64,000 nt of DNA, taken from the NCBI GenBank assembly GCA_944320465.1, contig CALUHO010000007.1, positions 28,953 through 92,952 on the forward strand. The letters run 5' to 3'. This document shows positions 35,884-44,033 of the stretch, piece by piece. Below the pieces are notes generated by a model. It was not told the origin of the DNA. It did no database searches and saw only the letters and a program-made list of their open reading frames with translations. The stretch comes from an uncultured Bacteroidales bacterium. Lineage in GTDB: Bacteria; Bacteroidota; Bacteroidia; Bacteroidales; P3. A program made the translations under genes and the position numbers. The first letter of the stretch is position 1, and every line of letters begins with the position of its first letter.

Positions 35884-36903
35884 TTACATGAACAAGCTCA
35901 CGATGCCATAGACCCCGGCAGCCAAAAGCGCGCTGACCGGGATGGTCAGGATCCAAGCCGTCATCAGGCTCTTGGTCACGCCCCAGCGGACCGCCGACAG
36001 ACGCTTGGTTGCCCCTACCCCGATAATCGCCCCGGTAATCGTATGCGTGGTGCTCACGGGAATCTTCAGATATTCGGTAAGGTACAAGGTCAGCGCACCC
36101 GCCGTCTCGGCCACCACCCCTTCCAAAGGTGTTACCTTGGTTATGCGCGTACCCATCGTCTTGACAATCTTCCAGCCGCCCGACATCGTTCCCACCGCAA
36201 TAGCCGTGAAACAGCACAAAGGAACCCAGTCCGGCAAATCGTTGATGCTCCGGATACCCCATTCGGGATGATTCGAAGCAATCAAAGCCGCCGCGATAAT
36301 CCCCATCACCTTCTGCGAGTCGTTGAGGCCGTGGCCGATGCTGAACAGGGCCGACGAAACCAACTGCAAGTGCTTGAACCACTTCTCCGCCCGGTGCGGA
36401 TTCGCCCTACGGCAAAGATAAAGCACGATAAGCGTGATGCCGAAAGCCACCACCATGCCGATGATGGGTGCCAAAAAGATAAAAGCCGCAATCTTGAGAA
36501 TGACCGGAGCTTGAATCGAACCCCAGCCTGCCGCCGCGACCGCTGCCCCGGCAAAGCCCCCAATCAAGGTATGCGATGACGAAGAAGGAATGCCTTTCCA
36601 CCATGTGAAAAGATTCCAGATAATGGCCGCGATAACCCCCGAAAGAATGATAGGCAAGGTAATGAATTGGGAATAAACCGTCTTGGATACCGTATTGGCA
36701 ATGCCGAACTCCCCGATGACATGCTTGGCGATGAAAAAGGCCACGAAGTTGAAGAAAGCCGCCCAAAGCACCGCTTGGAACGGCGTCAAAACCTTGGTCG
36801 AGACAATAGTGGCTATGGAGTTGGCCGCATCGTGGAAGCCATTGATAAAATCGAACACCAAGCAGAGAAAGATAATGGTAATCAGTAAGGATAGCGAGTC
36901 CAT
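35884..36903 (-). CDS. PiT-family inorganic phosphate transporter
   Basis: A 339-residue inner-membrane protein with about 10 hydrophobic segments. PiT signatures are present in both halves: FDFINGFHDAANSIATIVSTKVLTP near the N-terminus and GHGLNDSQKVMGIIAAAL in the middle, plus SSSHTLIGG and VSTTHTITGAIIG. It moves phosphate with a cation. The DUF47 (PhoU-like) gene ends 10 bp upstream on the same strand, the usual Pit-accessory order in Bacteroidetes. Confidence 0.94.
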   Translation of the reverse strand: MDSLSLLITIIFLCLVFDFINGFHDAANSIATIVSTKVLTPFQAVLWAAFFNFVAFFIAKHVIGEFGIANTVSKTVYSQFITLPIILSGVIAAIIWNLFTWWKGIPSSSSHTLIGGFAGAAVAAAGWGSIQAPVILKIAAFIFLAPIIGMVVAFGITLIVLYLCRRANPHRAEKWFKHLQLVSSALFSIGHGLNDSQKVMGIIAAALIASNHPEWGIRSINDLPDWVPLCCFTAIAVGTMSGGWKIVKTMGTRITKVTPLEGVVAETAGALTLYLTEYLKIPVSTTHTITGAIIGVGATKRLSAVRWGVTKSLMTAWILTIPVSALLAAGVYGIVSLFM

Positions 36904-36913
36904 GGCATTTCTT

Positions 36914-37561
36914 TTATGCGTATTTCACAATCAAGTTCGCTAAAAGCTTGCCCACATGGTCAACGGCATCCGTCGTCTCTTCCAATGTCTCCATGATATC
37001 CTTGATCTTGACAATCTCGATGGCATCCTTTTCCTCTTCAAACAGCTGCTTGATGAAAAGAGCATAGACAATATCCGCTTGGGTTTCTATATCATGCAAT
37101 TCCACGCAACATTCACGCAAAGTCTTTGGCTTGTCCCGGAAACGATCCAGTTCATGGACCGCCCTGTTCAGACAGTTGGCCCCCTGCCGAATCAAGTCGC
37201 CAATCGTGCGGCCGCTGTTGGAAATAGGACGAGGATTATAGAGGGAAATACGTTCGGCGCAGCTGTTGATGCCATCGATTACATCGTCCAAGGAGGATGC
37301 CAAATCATGGATGTCTTCCCGGTCGAAGGGCGTGATGAAAGTGGAGCTCAACTCATCTAAGATTTTCTGGCTCAATTTATCGCCTTCATGTTCCAAATCC
37401 TTGATTTTGCGGTAGGTCTCTTCCCTTTCCTCCGGCGTGGACTTAGGCAGGCTCGATACCAAGGTGTCCGCCGCTTTGACCAAGGTTTCAGACAATTGAT
37501 CCAACAAGGGATAAAATTTGGACTCTTTGGGAGCCAGACGACTAAAAAACGTGTTTTTCAT
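36914..37561 (-). CDS. DUF47/PhoU-like accessory protein of the PiT transporter
   Basis: A 215-residue all-helical cytosolic protein with the DUF47 pattern: KIKDLEHEGDKLSQKI, TPFDREDIHDLASSLDDVIDGI and a second related half HDIETQADIVYALFIKQLF ... ETLEETTDAVDHVGK. PhoU-like proteins bind metals through conserved E/D-rich helices and control phosphate uptake. It is upstream of the PiT gene (10 bp gap). Confidence 0.93.
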   Translation of the reverse strand: MKNTFFSRLAPKESKFYPLLDQLSETLVKAADTLVSSLPKSTPEEREETYRKIKDLEHEGDKLSQKILDELSSTFITPFDREDIHDLASSLDDVIDGINSCAERISLYNPRPISNSGRTIGDLIRQGANCLNRAVHELDRFRDKPKTLRECCVELHDIETQADIVYALFIKQLFEEEKDAIEIVKIKDIMETLEETTDAVDHVGKLLANLIVKYA

Positions 37562-37657
37562 CCGAAAAGACTTTAAATAGGTACTCTTACGCTTTGAGCA
37601 GGTTCGCCAGAAGCACAGAAAAGACTATTGGCTTGAACCTATTCACCCAAAATTGCG

Positions 37658-37665
37658 CAAAGGTA
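37658..37665 (-). promoter_or_regulatory. -7 box of the DUF47-PiT operon
   Basis: TACCTTTG on the minus strand, 97 nt before the DUF47 start codon. Confidence 0.55.
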
Positions 37666-37810
37666 ACAATATCCCGAAAATATCGTAACATTCCAGAGTC
37701 AAAAACGAAACAAAAACGCAAAGAAAAGGCAATAAAAAAAATCCCTGCCATGCTCTCGCGCACAGCAGGGACTCTATTCACAGCAAAGCCTTACACCATC
37801 GTGCAATACT

Positions 37811-37926
37811 TTGGCGTCTCAGAACCTTATCACACGCCAAAAATCAGGATGGCAGAAAGGGCAAAATCAAGCCCCAACACCACCTACAAAACCTTGGCGT
37901 GTCAAAACCTTATCACACGCCAAAAA
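37811..37926. repeat. Two tandem 'empty' family C-like hairpin units
   Basis: Two direct repeats of about 62 bp. Each has TTGGCG.../...CGCCAA arms around a short loop with CTTATCAC, followed by AAAATC(A/G)GGATGGCAGAAAGGGCAAAAT. The last part is the left arm region of C3. They look like units in which the core is missing. Confidence 0.6.
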
Positions 37927-38050
37927 TCGGGATGGCAGAAAGGGCAAAATGCAAGGCCGTCAAGGGTGAAGGCGAGGGAGCGTACTTATGTACGTGACCG
38001 AGCCTGAATCCCGAAGACAACGCCGCAGTTTGCCCTTTATCACATCCCGA
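37927..38050 (-). terminator. Family C hairpin C3 at the 3' end of the gamma-subunit gene
   Basis: Outer arms TCGGGAT / ATCCCGA and inner arms AAAGGGCAAA / TTTGCCCTTT enclose a core with GAGGGAGCGTAC / GTACGTGACC. The outer arm ends 2 nt from the stop codon (38053) of the minus-strand gamma-subunit gene. Confidence 0.65.
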
Positions 38051-38052
38051 TG

Positions 38053-38607
38053 TTATTCGGCTTTGTGCTCAAGCTTAATCAACGTCCTCCCCAGCTCGAT
38101 AGCCTTTTCGTTTTCAGGAATCAAGTTGTGGTGACGCGGAGGCAAGGATTTCTCCAGCCCTTTGTGGATGAACTCAGGCTGAACCAAAGGCTTGATCTTC
38201 AAGAATCCGCCCAATACAATCATGTTGAACACCTTGTTCATGCCCATCTTGTTGGCGGCATCGTTGGCTTCGATCGTATAGATATTGATATCCTTACGGG
38301 TCGGCTTGTGGGTGATGCCGTTCGGGTCGTAAATCAAAGTGCCGCCGGGCTGAACACGGCTTTCGAACTTGTCCAGAGACTGCTGGTTGAGGATAATGGC
38401 GGTATCGTATTTGGTGATGACCGGCGAAGAGATACGCTCGTCGCTGATGATGACCGTCACGTTGGCGGTACCCCCGCGCATTTCAGGACCGTAGGAAGGC
38501 ATCCAGCTCACTTCCTTGTTTTCCATAACACCGGAATAGGCCAGAATCTTGCCCATCGACAAAACCCCTTGTCCACCAAAACCGGCAATGATGATTTCTT
38601 CTGTCAT
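38053..38607 (-). CDS. 2-oxoacid:ferredoxin oxidoreductase, gamma subunit
   Basis: A 184-residue protein with the gamma-family start EEIIIAGFGGQGVLSMGKILA, then MPSYGPEMRGGTANVTVIIS. It binds CoA and completes the enzyme that oxidises a 2-oxoacid to acyl-CoA plus CO2 with reduction of ferredoxin. It is the last gene of the ferredoxin-alpha-beta-gamma unit. Substrate (2-oxoglutarate or branched-chain 2-oxoacid) cannot be settled from sequence alone. The 254-bp gap to the beta-subunit gene holds hairpin C4, which may lower its expression. Confidence 0.92.
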   Translation of the reverse strand: MTEEIIIAGFGGQGVLSMGKILAYSGVMENKEVSWMPSYGPEMRGGTANVTVIISDERISSPVITKYDTAIILNQQSLDKFESRVQPGGTLIYDPNGITHKPTRKDINIYTIEANDAANKMGMNKVFNMIVLGGFLKIKPLVQPEFIHKGLEKSLPPRHHNLIPENEKAIELGRTLIKLEHKAE

Positions 38608-38736
38608 TGTTGTAAAAATTTAATGATTAAAACCCTCCAAGGTTCCGACCTCTACTTCCCAGGTCCCCCATTGAAGAGCTTGTACTACGATGCCTGGCAC
38701 ACCGACAAGAAAGCCTGAACTGCCAGAACACCCCGT

Positions 38737-38859
38737 CGATGCGTCAGAATGGGCAAGATGCGAGGCGCCGAGCCGCCGGCCAGGAAGGGAGTGTACTTCC
38801 GTACATGACCGACCTGGCCAAGGCTCGCAACGATGCAGATTGCCCATTATCACGCATCG
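38737..38859 (-). repeat. Family C hairpin C4 between beta and gamma subunit genes
   Basis: Outer arms CGATGCGT / ACGCATCG and inner arms AATGGGCAA / TTGCCCATT enclose a core (about 38760-38835) starting GCGAGGCGCCGAGCC and ending GGCTCGCAACGATGC. The outer arm ends 2 nt from the beta-subunit stop codon (38862). The core matches C1 and C2 but the arms are different. Confidence 0.75.
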
Positions 38860-38861
38860 AA

Positions 38862-39638
38862 TTATCTAACCATTTGCCCGTCGACCTTGATATCTCCAGG
38901 CACGAAGTATTCCAATACGTGTTCGGCCATCCACTTGTTGGCATCCACGGGGTTCATCTTCCAACCCGAGTTGCAGGAAGAGCATACTTCAATGAAGCAG
39001 GTCCCCTTGTGCGCCATCGAGTCTTCGATGCCCTTCTTGATAGCCCTCTTGAGCTTCTGCACGGCAGCCGGCGTGTGAACCGTATGACGCGACACGCTCC
39101 AAACCCCGTTCAGGGGAGCAATCATTTCGGTAATGCGCAAAGGCCAACCCACCTTGTGGACATCACGCCCGTAAGGCGAGGTAGCGGTCTTCATGCCTTC
39201 CAAAGTCGTAGGAGCCATCTGTCCCCCGGTCATCCCGTAAATGGCGTTGTTCACGAACACCATCAAAATCGGTTCGCCACGGTTGCAGCAATGGATCGTT
39301 TCCGCCGTACCGATAGCCGCCAAGTCGCCGTCACCCTGGTAGGTGAACACGAACTTTTCGGGCATCAGACGCTTGATTGCCGTAGCCAGCGCAGGCGCGC
39401 GCCCGTGGGCGGCTTCCTGCATATCCACGTTCATATAATCGTAGGCCAATACGGAGCAACCCACAGGAGCCACGCCGATGGTCTTGTCCTGAAGACCCAT
39501 TTCATCTACCACTTCCATCAACGCACGGTGGATAGTTCCGTGACCGCAACCGGGGCAGTAGTGCATCACCTTGTCGGTAAGCAGAGAAGTCTTCTTGTAA
39601 ACTAAATTTTCAGGTTTGCAAATCTCATTCAGTGTCAT
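38862..39638 (-). CDS. 2-oxoacid:ferredoxin oxidoreductase, beta subunit (TPP-binding)
   Basis: A 258-residue protein with HYCPGCGHGTIHRAL, which carries the cysteines and TPP contacts of the family, and the thiamine diphosphate motif GDGDLAAIG followed by NNAIYGMTGGQMAPTT. It works with the alpha subunit to decarboxylate 2-oxoacids. It starts 12 bp after the alpha-subunit stop. Confidence 0.94.
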   Translation of the reverse strand: MTLNEICKPENLVYKKTSLLTDKVMHYCPGCGHGTIHRALMEVVDEMGLQDKTIGVAPVGCSVLAYDYMNVDMQEAAHGRAPALATAIKRLMPEKFVFTYQGDGDLAAIGTAETIHCCNRGEPILMVFVNNAIYGMTGGQMAPTTLEGMKTATSPYGRDVHKVGWPLRITEMIAPLNGVWSVSRHTVHTPAAVQKLKRAIKKGIEDSMAHKGTCFIEVCSSCNSGWKMNPVDANKWMAEHVLEYFVPGDIKVDGQMVR

Positions 39639-39650
39639 CGAAACTTCCTC

Positions 39651-40727
39651 CTATAATAATTTGGTTTCTACAGCGTGGACTACTTCTTCGGGAGCCGGGA
39701 CGATACCGCCGCAACGGCCGAAGAATTCCACTTTCACCTTGCCTTCCACGGCAAGCCTTACGTCTTCCACCATCTGGCCGAGGCTCATTTCCACCGACAT
39801 GAAACCCTTTACGTGAGGCACCAAAGCTTGGATTTCCTTGGTCGGGAAAGGCCACAGGGTGATAGGACGCAACAGACCTACCTTGATGCCCTTGGCTCGC
39901 AGCAAGTCCACCGCTTTCTGGCAGATACGGGCCGAAGAACCGTAAGCGACCAGCACATACTCGGCATCCTCGCACTTGATCTGTTCGCAACGGACTTCGT
40001 TAGCTTCGATTTCATTGTATTTTTCCTGCAAGTGCAATACATGGCGTTCCTGGCTGTCTGCCTGCAAATCCAAGGAAGTCACGATATTGTGCTCGCGGTC
40101 GATGCTCTTGCCCACCGTAGCCCAAGGCGTGTTCTTGCGGATTTCCTCTTCGGTGAAGCGGGGACGTTGCGGAGGCATGATCACCTTTTCCATCGTCTGC
40201 CCGATAACCCCGTCGGCCAGCATCAATACCGGGTTGCGGTATTTGAAAGCCAAATCGAAGCCAAGGCCTACGAAGTCGGCCATTTCCTGAACCGACGAAG
40301 GTGCCAGCACGATAAGACGGTAGTCACCGTGACCGCCACCCTTGGTAGCCTGGAAGTAGTCGCTCTGCGAAGGCTGGATCGTACCCAGACCCGGACCGCC
40401 ACGTACCACGTTCAACACCAAGCAGGGCAGTTCGGCCCCTGCAATATAGGAAATACCTTCCTGCATCAAGCTGTATCCTGGGCTGGAGGTAGAGGTCATG
40501 ACACGTTTGCCGCAAGCAGCGCCAGCATAGACCATATTGATTGACGAAACTTCACTTTCGGCCTGGAGAACTACCATCCCGGTACGGTTTTCCGGCTGTT
40601 CCTTCATGAGGTATTCCATCACCTCCGATTGGGGTGTGATGGGATAACCGAAATAGCCGTCACACCCTGCGCGGATGGCTGCTTCGGCGAAAGCCTCGTT
40701 TCCTTTCATTAACCGCAAGTCTTCCAT
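39651..40727 (-). CDS. 2-oxoacid:ferredoxin oxidoreductase, alpha subunit (VorB/KorA type)
   Basis: A 358-residue protein with the pyruvate:ferredoxin oxidoreductase alpha fold: GNEAFAEAAIRAGCDGYFGYPITPQSEV near the N-terminus, then STSSPGYSLMQEGISYIAG and VRGGPGLGTIQPSQSDYFQA. The start at 40727 (MEDLRLMKGNEA) is chosen because the longer upstream frame has no family match. Bacteroidales annotations often name this subunit VorB (3-methyl-2-oxobutanoate) but 2-oxoglutarate is equally possible. Confidence 0.94.
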   Translation of the reverse strand: MEDLRLMKGNEAFAEAAIRAGCDGYFGYPITPQSEVMEYLMKEQPENRTGMVVLQAESEVSSINMVYAGAACGKRVMTSTSSPGYSLMQEGISYIAGAELPCLVLNVVRGGPGLGTIQPSQSDYFQATKGGGHGDYRLIVLAPSSVQEMADFVGLGFDLAFKYRNPVLMLADGVIGQTMEKVIMPPQRPRFTEEEIRKNTPWATVGKSIDREHNIVTSLDLQADSQERHVLHLQEKYNEIEANEVRCEQIKCEDAEYVLVAYGSSARICQKAVDLLRAKGIKVGLLRPITLWPFPTKEIQALVPHVKGFMSVEMSLGQMVEDVRLAVEGKVKVEFFGRCGGIVPAPEEVVHAVETKLL

Positions 40728-40869
40728 GTTGTTACTTTTTTTAGGTTTGATTCTTGAATTATTATCCGTCTTGACCGATTCCAAAGCCGAACGCAAAGCG
40801 CATCCGCCCCGCAAGGCCCGGAATAGCAGCTCCTGCGAAAAATTGCAAGGCCACCTGCCGATGCCAAGA

Positions 40870-41097
40870 CTACTCCACTTTCGCCCTGTACACGGTGATT
40901 ACACCATCGGGGCAGATATGGCCGCACGAAGCGCAACCCACGCAGGTTTCCTCGTTGACCAAAATCGCGAAGTGATAACCTTTGCCGTTCACTTCCTTCG
41001 ACATTCCGATTGACTTGGTAGGACAGATCGATGCGCAGATTCCGCAACCTTTGCATTTTTCCCTGTCAACTACGATAGCACCTTGAAACTTTGCCAT
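40870..41097 (-). CDS. 2x[4Fe-4S] ferredoxin-type subunit of the oxidoreductase
   Basis: A 75-residue protein with two CxxCxxCxxxCP clusters, CKGCGICASICP and CVGCASCGHICP, each able to hold a [4Fe-4S] centre. It is the first gene of the ferredoxin-alpha-beta-gamma unit and should be the delta subunit that passes electrons on to ferredoxin. A 142-bp gap separates it from the alpha-subunit gene. Confidence 0.94.
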   Translation of the reverse strand: MAKFQGAIVVDREKCKGCGICASICPTKSIGMSKEVNGKGYHFAILVNEETCVGCASCGHICPDGVITVYRAKVE

Positions 41098-41118
41098 ATT
41101 ATTTAATTTTACAGGTTT

Positions 41119-42252
41119 CTAATTCAACATCACAGGCATCACCAACATCAGCAAGTCCTCCCCGTCGGCATTCTCGCTGACCGGAAGTATGATGCCGGCC
41201 CGGCTGGGCGAAGACATTTCCAAACAGATATCGTTCGTTTCCACATTATTGAGCATTTCCAAAAAGTAACGGGCGTTGAAGCCGATTTCCATCGGCTCGC
41301 CTTCGTACTGGCAAGCCAGACGTTCCTTGGCCGCGCTCGAACTATCGATATCCTCGGCCAGGACCACCATCTCGGTAGCCCCGCTCAGGCTCAGCCGGAT
41401 CTGCGGCATCGCCTTGCTGGAGAAAATGCAAGCACGGCGGATACAGCCCAAGAAAGGAGCACGTTCAATGGTCAGCTTATTAGGATTATCTTTTGGAATG
41501 ACCGCTTCATAATTAGGATAACGGCCATCAATCAGACGGCAGCTCACATGCACGTTGTCGAACGAGAAGAATACGTTCTTTTCGTTGGCATCCATGTTCA
41601 CTTCCACGGGATCCTTGCGCAAGGAAAGCATGTTCTTGAGCAGCATCAATGCTTTCTTGGGTACCACGAACGAGCGTTCCTTGACCGGAAGCACGTCCGA
41701 ACGGCGGTAACGGACCAGCTTATGGGCATCGGTAGCCACAAAAGTGACACCATCCGGCTTCATTTCAAAAAACACCCCGCACATGGCCGGACGCAACTGG
41801 TCATTGCCTGTGGCGAAAATCGTCTTGCTGATAGCCCTTGTCAGGATATCGGACTGTATCTTCAAGCTCACGTCCCCGCTGTCCATCTGCGGAATCTCGG
41901 GATAAGTCTCGGCCGGTTCGCCCACTAACTTGAACTGGCCGGTACCCGCCGAAAAATCAATAGCGGACGAGGCCAAATCAATATCGAACACCAAAGGCAA
42001 ATCGGCGATAGTCTTGACCGTATCCATCAGCTGGCGGGCAGGAACAGCGATAGCTCCCTCCCCGGTGGTTTCTTCCAAAAGTATATCCACCACGGCCACC
42101 GATTCGGAATCGGAAGCTACCAATGTAAGCTTGTTGTTGTCCAATTTGAACAGGCATTTTTCCAGAATGGGCAACGCCTTGTTTTCCGTCAAAAGACTGC
42201 TGATGCTCTGAAGGTTTTCCAGAAGCAACTGGCTATTGATGATAAATCTCAT
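41119..42252 (-). CDS. dnaN: DNA polymerase III sliding clamp (beta subunit)
   Basis: A 377-residue clamp, normal length. Three similar domains of about 125 residues each; MRFIINSQLLLENL at the N-terminus, TVKTIADLPLVFDIDL, DAHKLVRYRR, and a C-terminus ending VMPVMLN, typical of DnaN. The start at 42252 gives the normal family start; the longer frame upstream is the leader. A -7 box (42427) gives a leader of about 165 nt. dnaA is not adjacent. Confidence 0.95.
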   Translation of the reverse strand: MRFIINSQLLLENLQSISSLLTENKALPILEKCLFKLDNNKLTLVASDSESVAVVDILLEETTGEGAIAVPARQLMDTVKTIADLPLVFDIDLASSAIDFSAGTGQFKLVGEPAETYPEIPQMDSGDVSLKIQSDILTRAISKTIFATGNDQLRPAMCGVFFEMKPDGVTFVATDAHKLVRYRRSDVLPVKERSFVVPKKALMLLKNMLSLRKDPVEVNMDANEKNVFFSFDNVHVSCRLIDGRYPNYEAVIPKDNPNKLTIERAPFLGCIRRACIFSSKAMPQIRLSLSGATEMVVLAEDIDSSSAAKERLACQYEGEPMEIGFNARYFLEMLNNVETNDICLEMSSPSRAGIILPVSENADGEDLLMLVMPVMLN

Positions 42253-42585
42253 ATCTATGTCCTGTTTATTTCCAGTCGATGCCAAGCAAGGAAACGCAAA
42301 AAAGCCGCTTGGCCTGCGCCTTTCAGCCACAGCCCTGCGACATCCCTTCCTGCATTCCAATGCAGCCGCTACACTCTGCCCCTCCAAGCTGGCCGAAATG
42401 CATTCCAATACCGGCAACCCAATTTGCAAATGTACGCAAAAGGCAAGAGTAAAGCAAAAGAAATTTGCTTAAGGCCAAAGAGACAAAACATTGCAACGCA
42501 TGAAGCTGCCACGCCTCAATATCCGAAACCTGCTTGCCTATCCGATCTATAATCAGGCCGGGGCGATTCGACATAGAAATAGAAC
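42253..42585. other. dnaN leader and promoter region
   Basis: Holds the dnaN -7 box and a leader with two copies of GCATTCCAAT (42352-42361 and 42400-42409); the first forms the palindrome TGCATTCCAATGCA. The rest, up to the DUF4340 stop at 42586, shows no gene. Confidence 0.5.
42427..42434 (-). promoter_or_regulatory. -7 box of dnaN
   Basis: TACATTTG on the minus strand, about 175 nt before the dnaN start. Confidence 0.5.
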
Positions 42586-43749
42586 CTATCTAAACCAGGA
42601 AGCGTTTTTGGCCAAGCGATCCAAAAAGACGTAGGGTAACTGGACGGTATCTTGACGCGAAGCCTGACGGACAACAACCACAGCTTTGAAAATATCCGGC
42701 CTCAGGACAATGTCTTTCACAGAATCCGCCCCGGAAGCAACCACACTTCCGTTATTGGAATCCGATACTTTTTCAAAGACAGAAAGGCAAATAGAGTCCC
42801 CTTCCATAGGTCGCAACACCAAATCGTAAAGCTTTTGCCCCATTTGGGCATCGTCCAAAGGCTCAAAAGAAATCTGGGCGAAAGCCGAAAAATAGTTCTC
42901 GGCCACAGCTGGCGCAAGAGCCTGACAGCCGGAACACGTATGCAAGACATAACGCGAAGACCGGCAAGAATCGAAAACCTGACTATCGGAAGGCAAGCCA
43001 AGTGAGGCATCATCGTAGGGCCTACATTCCACTTTATAAGACAAAGTATCAGAATCTGTCCCCGTTTTGGCATCGGAATACCGGACTTCCACCGAACGAA
43101 TTTCCGAATACAGGAAATCCATCAAAAGCCGGTTTTGCCAGATTTTCAAACCGCCCGTGAAATAATCCATCCAAGAAGATGATTTCCAAGGACATTGCAT
43201 AGCATAAGACTGAGAACCCAATTGTACTAAAAACAATTCCCCTTGACGGGCGAACCTGATCCGGAACAATGTCTTCAAACCGGATTTCAGTTTCAAGCTT
43301 CCTCCCTGCCGATGAATAAAATCCTTCCAGTTCCGCGCTTCTTCTACCGATGGAATCCGAGCTATTTCCCAGAAATTGAACACGTACAAGAAATCGAGAA
43401 GCTGTGCCGCATCAGCTATCGCACCGGTATTATCCAAGGAAAGGCCGGCTTGGGCCGAAGGATCCGAATCTTGCAGAGAGGCTCCTTGCGAGGAGACATC
43501 AGCCGTGCGGCGTGCCGTCTTTGCCACTCCGAATGACCATTGTCCGTCAAGATCTTTGGCAAAACGGAGTTTCACTCCATCGGGACGTTCCAAGATTACC
43601 CGGTCTACTTGCGCAATCTGCGCGGAATCCAAAACGGGTTCATGTACTTTCCCGCCCATACGATGGAACAAGGCAATGGCCAATAGTGCAACGACCGCCA
43701 AAGCGGGTACCAGGAACAAGATTTTCTTTAATGCCTTTCCTTGCAGCAT
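42586..43749 (-). CDS. DUF4340 protein, partner of the GldF-GldG transporter
   Basis: A 387-residue protein with one N-terminal membrane segment (about 8-27, KKILFLVPALAVVALLAIAL) and an extracytoplasmic beta-rich body containing DUF4340-like stretches (VILERPDGVKLRFAKDLDGQWSF; QLLDFLYVFNFWEIARIPS). DUF4340 genes normally follow GldG-type transporters. Here it is downstream of the GldF-GldG fusion on the same strand, but a 284-bp gap with family B remnant B4 intervenes. Confidence 0.8.
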   Translation of the reverse strand: MLQGKALKKILFLVPALAVVALLAIALFHRMGGKVHEPVLDSAQIAQVDRVILERPDGVKLRFAKDLDGQWSFGVAKTARRTADVSSQGASLQDSDPSAQAGLSLDNTGAIADAAQLLDFLYVFNFWEIARIPSVEEARNWKDFIHRQGGSLKLKSGLKTLFRIRFARQGELFLVQLGSQSYAMQCPWKSSSWMDYFTGGLKIWQNRLLMDFLYSEIRSVEVRYSDAKTGTDSDTLSYKVECRPYDDASLGLPSDSQVFDSCRSSRYVLHTCSGCQALAPAVAENYFSAFAQISFEPLDDAQMGQKLYDLVLRPMEGDSICLSVFEKVSDSNNGSVVASGADSVKDIVLRPDIFKAVVVVRQASRQDTVQLPYVFLDRLAKNASWFR

Positions 43750-43956
43750 AATAAAAAATGTATTTCAGAAGATGCCTCAATGCCCTGTTTGCCCAAAGGG
43801 CCGCTTTGGCAAGGAACTCTCTTCAGCAAGAAATCCTTATCAAGGCTCAGACCTACGTCTTTTCATCCCCAGACAGGCACGAACTTCAAAACAGCATCGT
43901 GCAACCAACAGACTGCAACGTCCTTTTACAAACTGCCAGCTGCTGCCGTTCTTCAA
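43750..43956. other. Spacer with a hairpin between gldFG and DUF4340 genes
   Basis: TTGCCCAAAG ... CTTTGGCAA near 43789-43812 forms a 9-bp stem with one bulge. No gene was recognised. Confidence 0.4.
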
Positions 43957-44032
43957 CCCAAATCGGTCGTCAGGCTCCGGCATCTTGACCGGAATCGAGA
44001 ACGGACTCGGCGAATCTAATGGCCGATTGGGG
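43957..44032. mobile_element. Family B deletion derivative, copy B4
   Basis: A 76-bp internal deletion form: left end CCCAAATCGGTCGTCAGGC, right end AATCTAATGGCCGATTGGGG. Flanks TTCAA and GTCAA match at 4 of 5 positions. It lies 1 nt from the stop codon (44034-44036) of the gldFG fusion, which is inside the right flank copy. Confidence 0.75.
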
Positions 44033-44033
44033 G

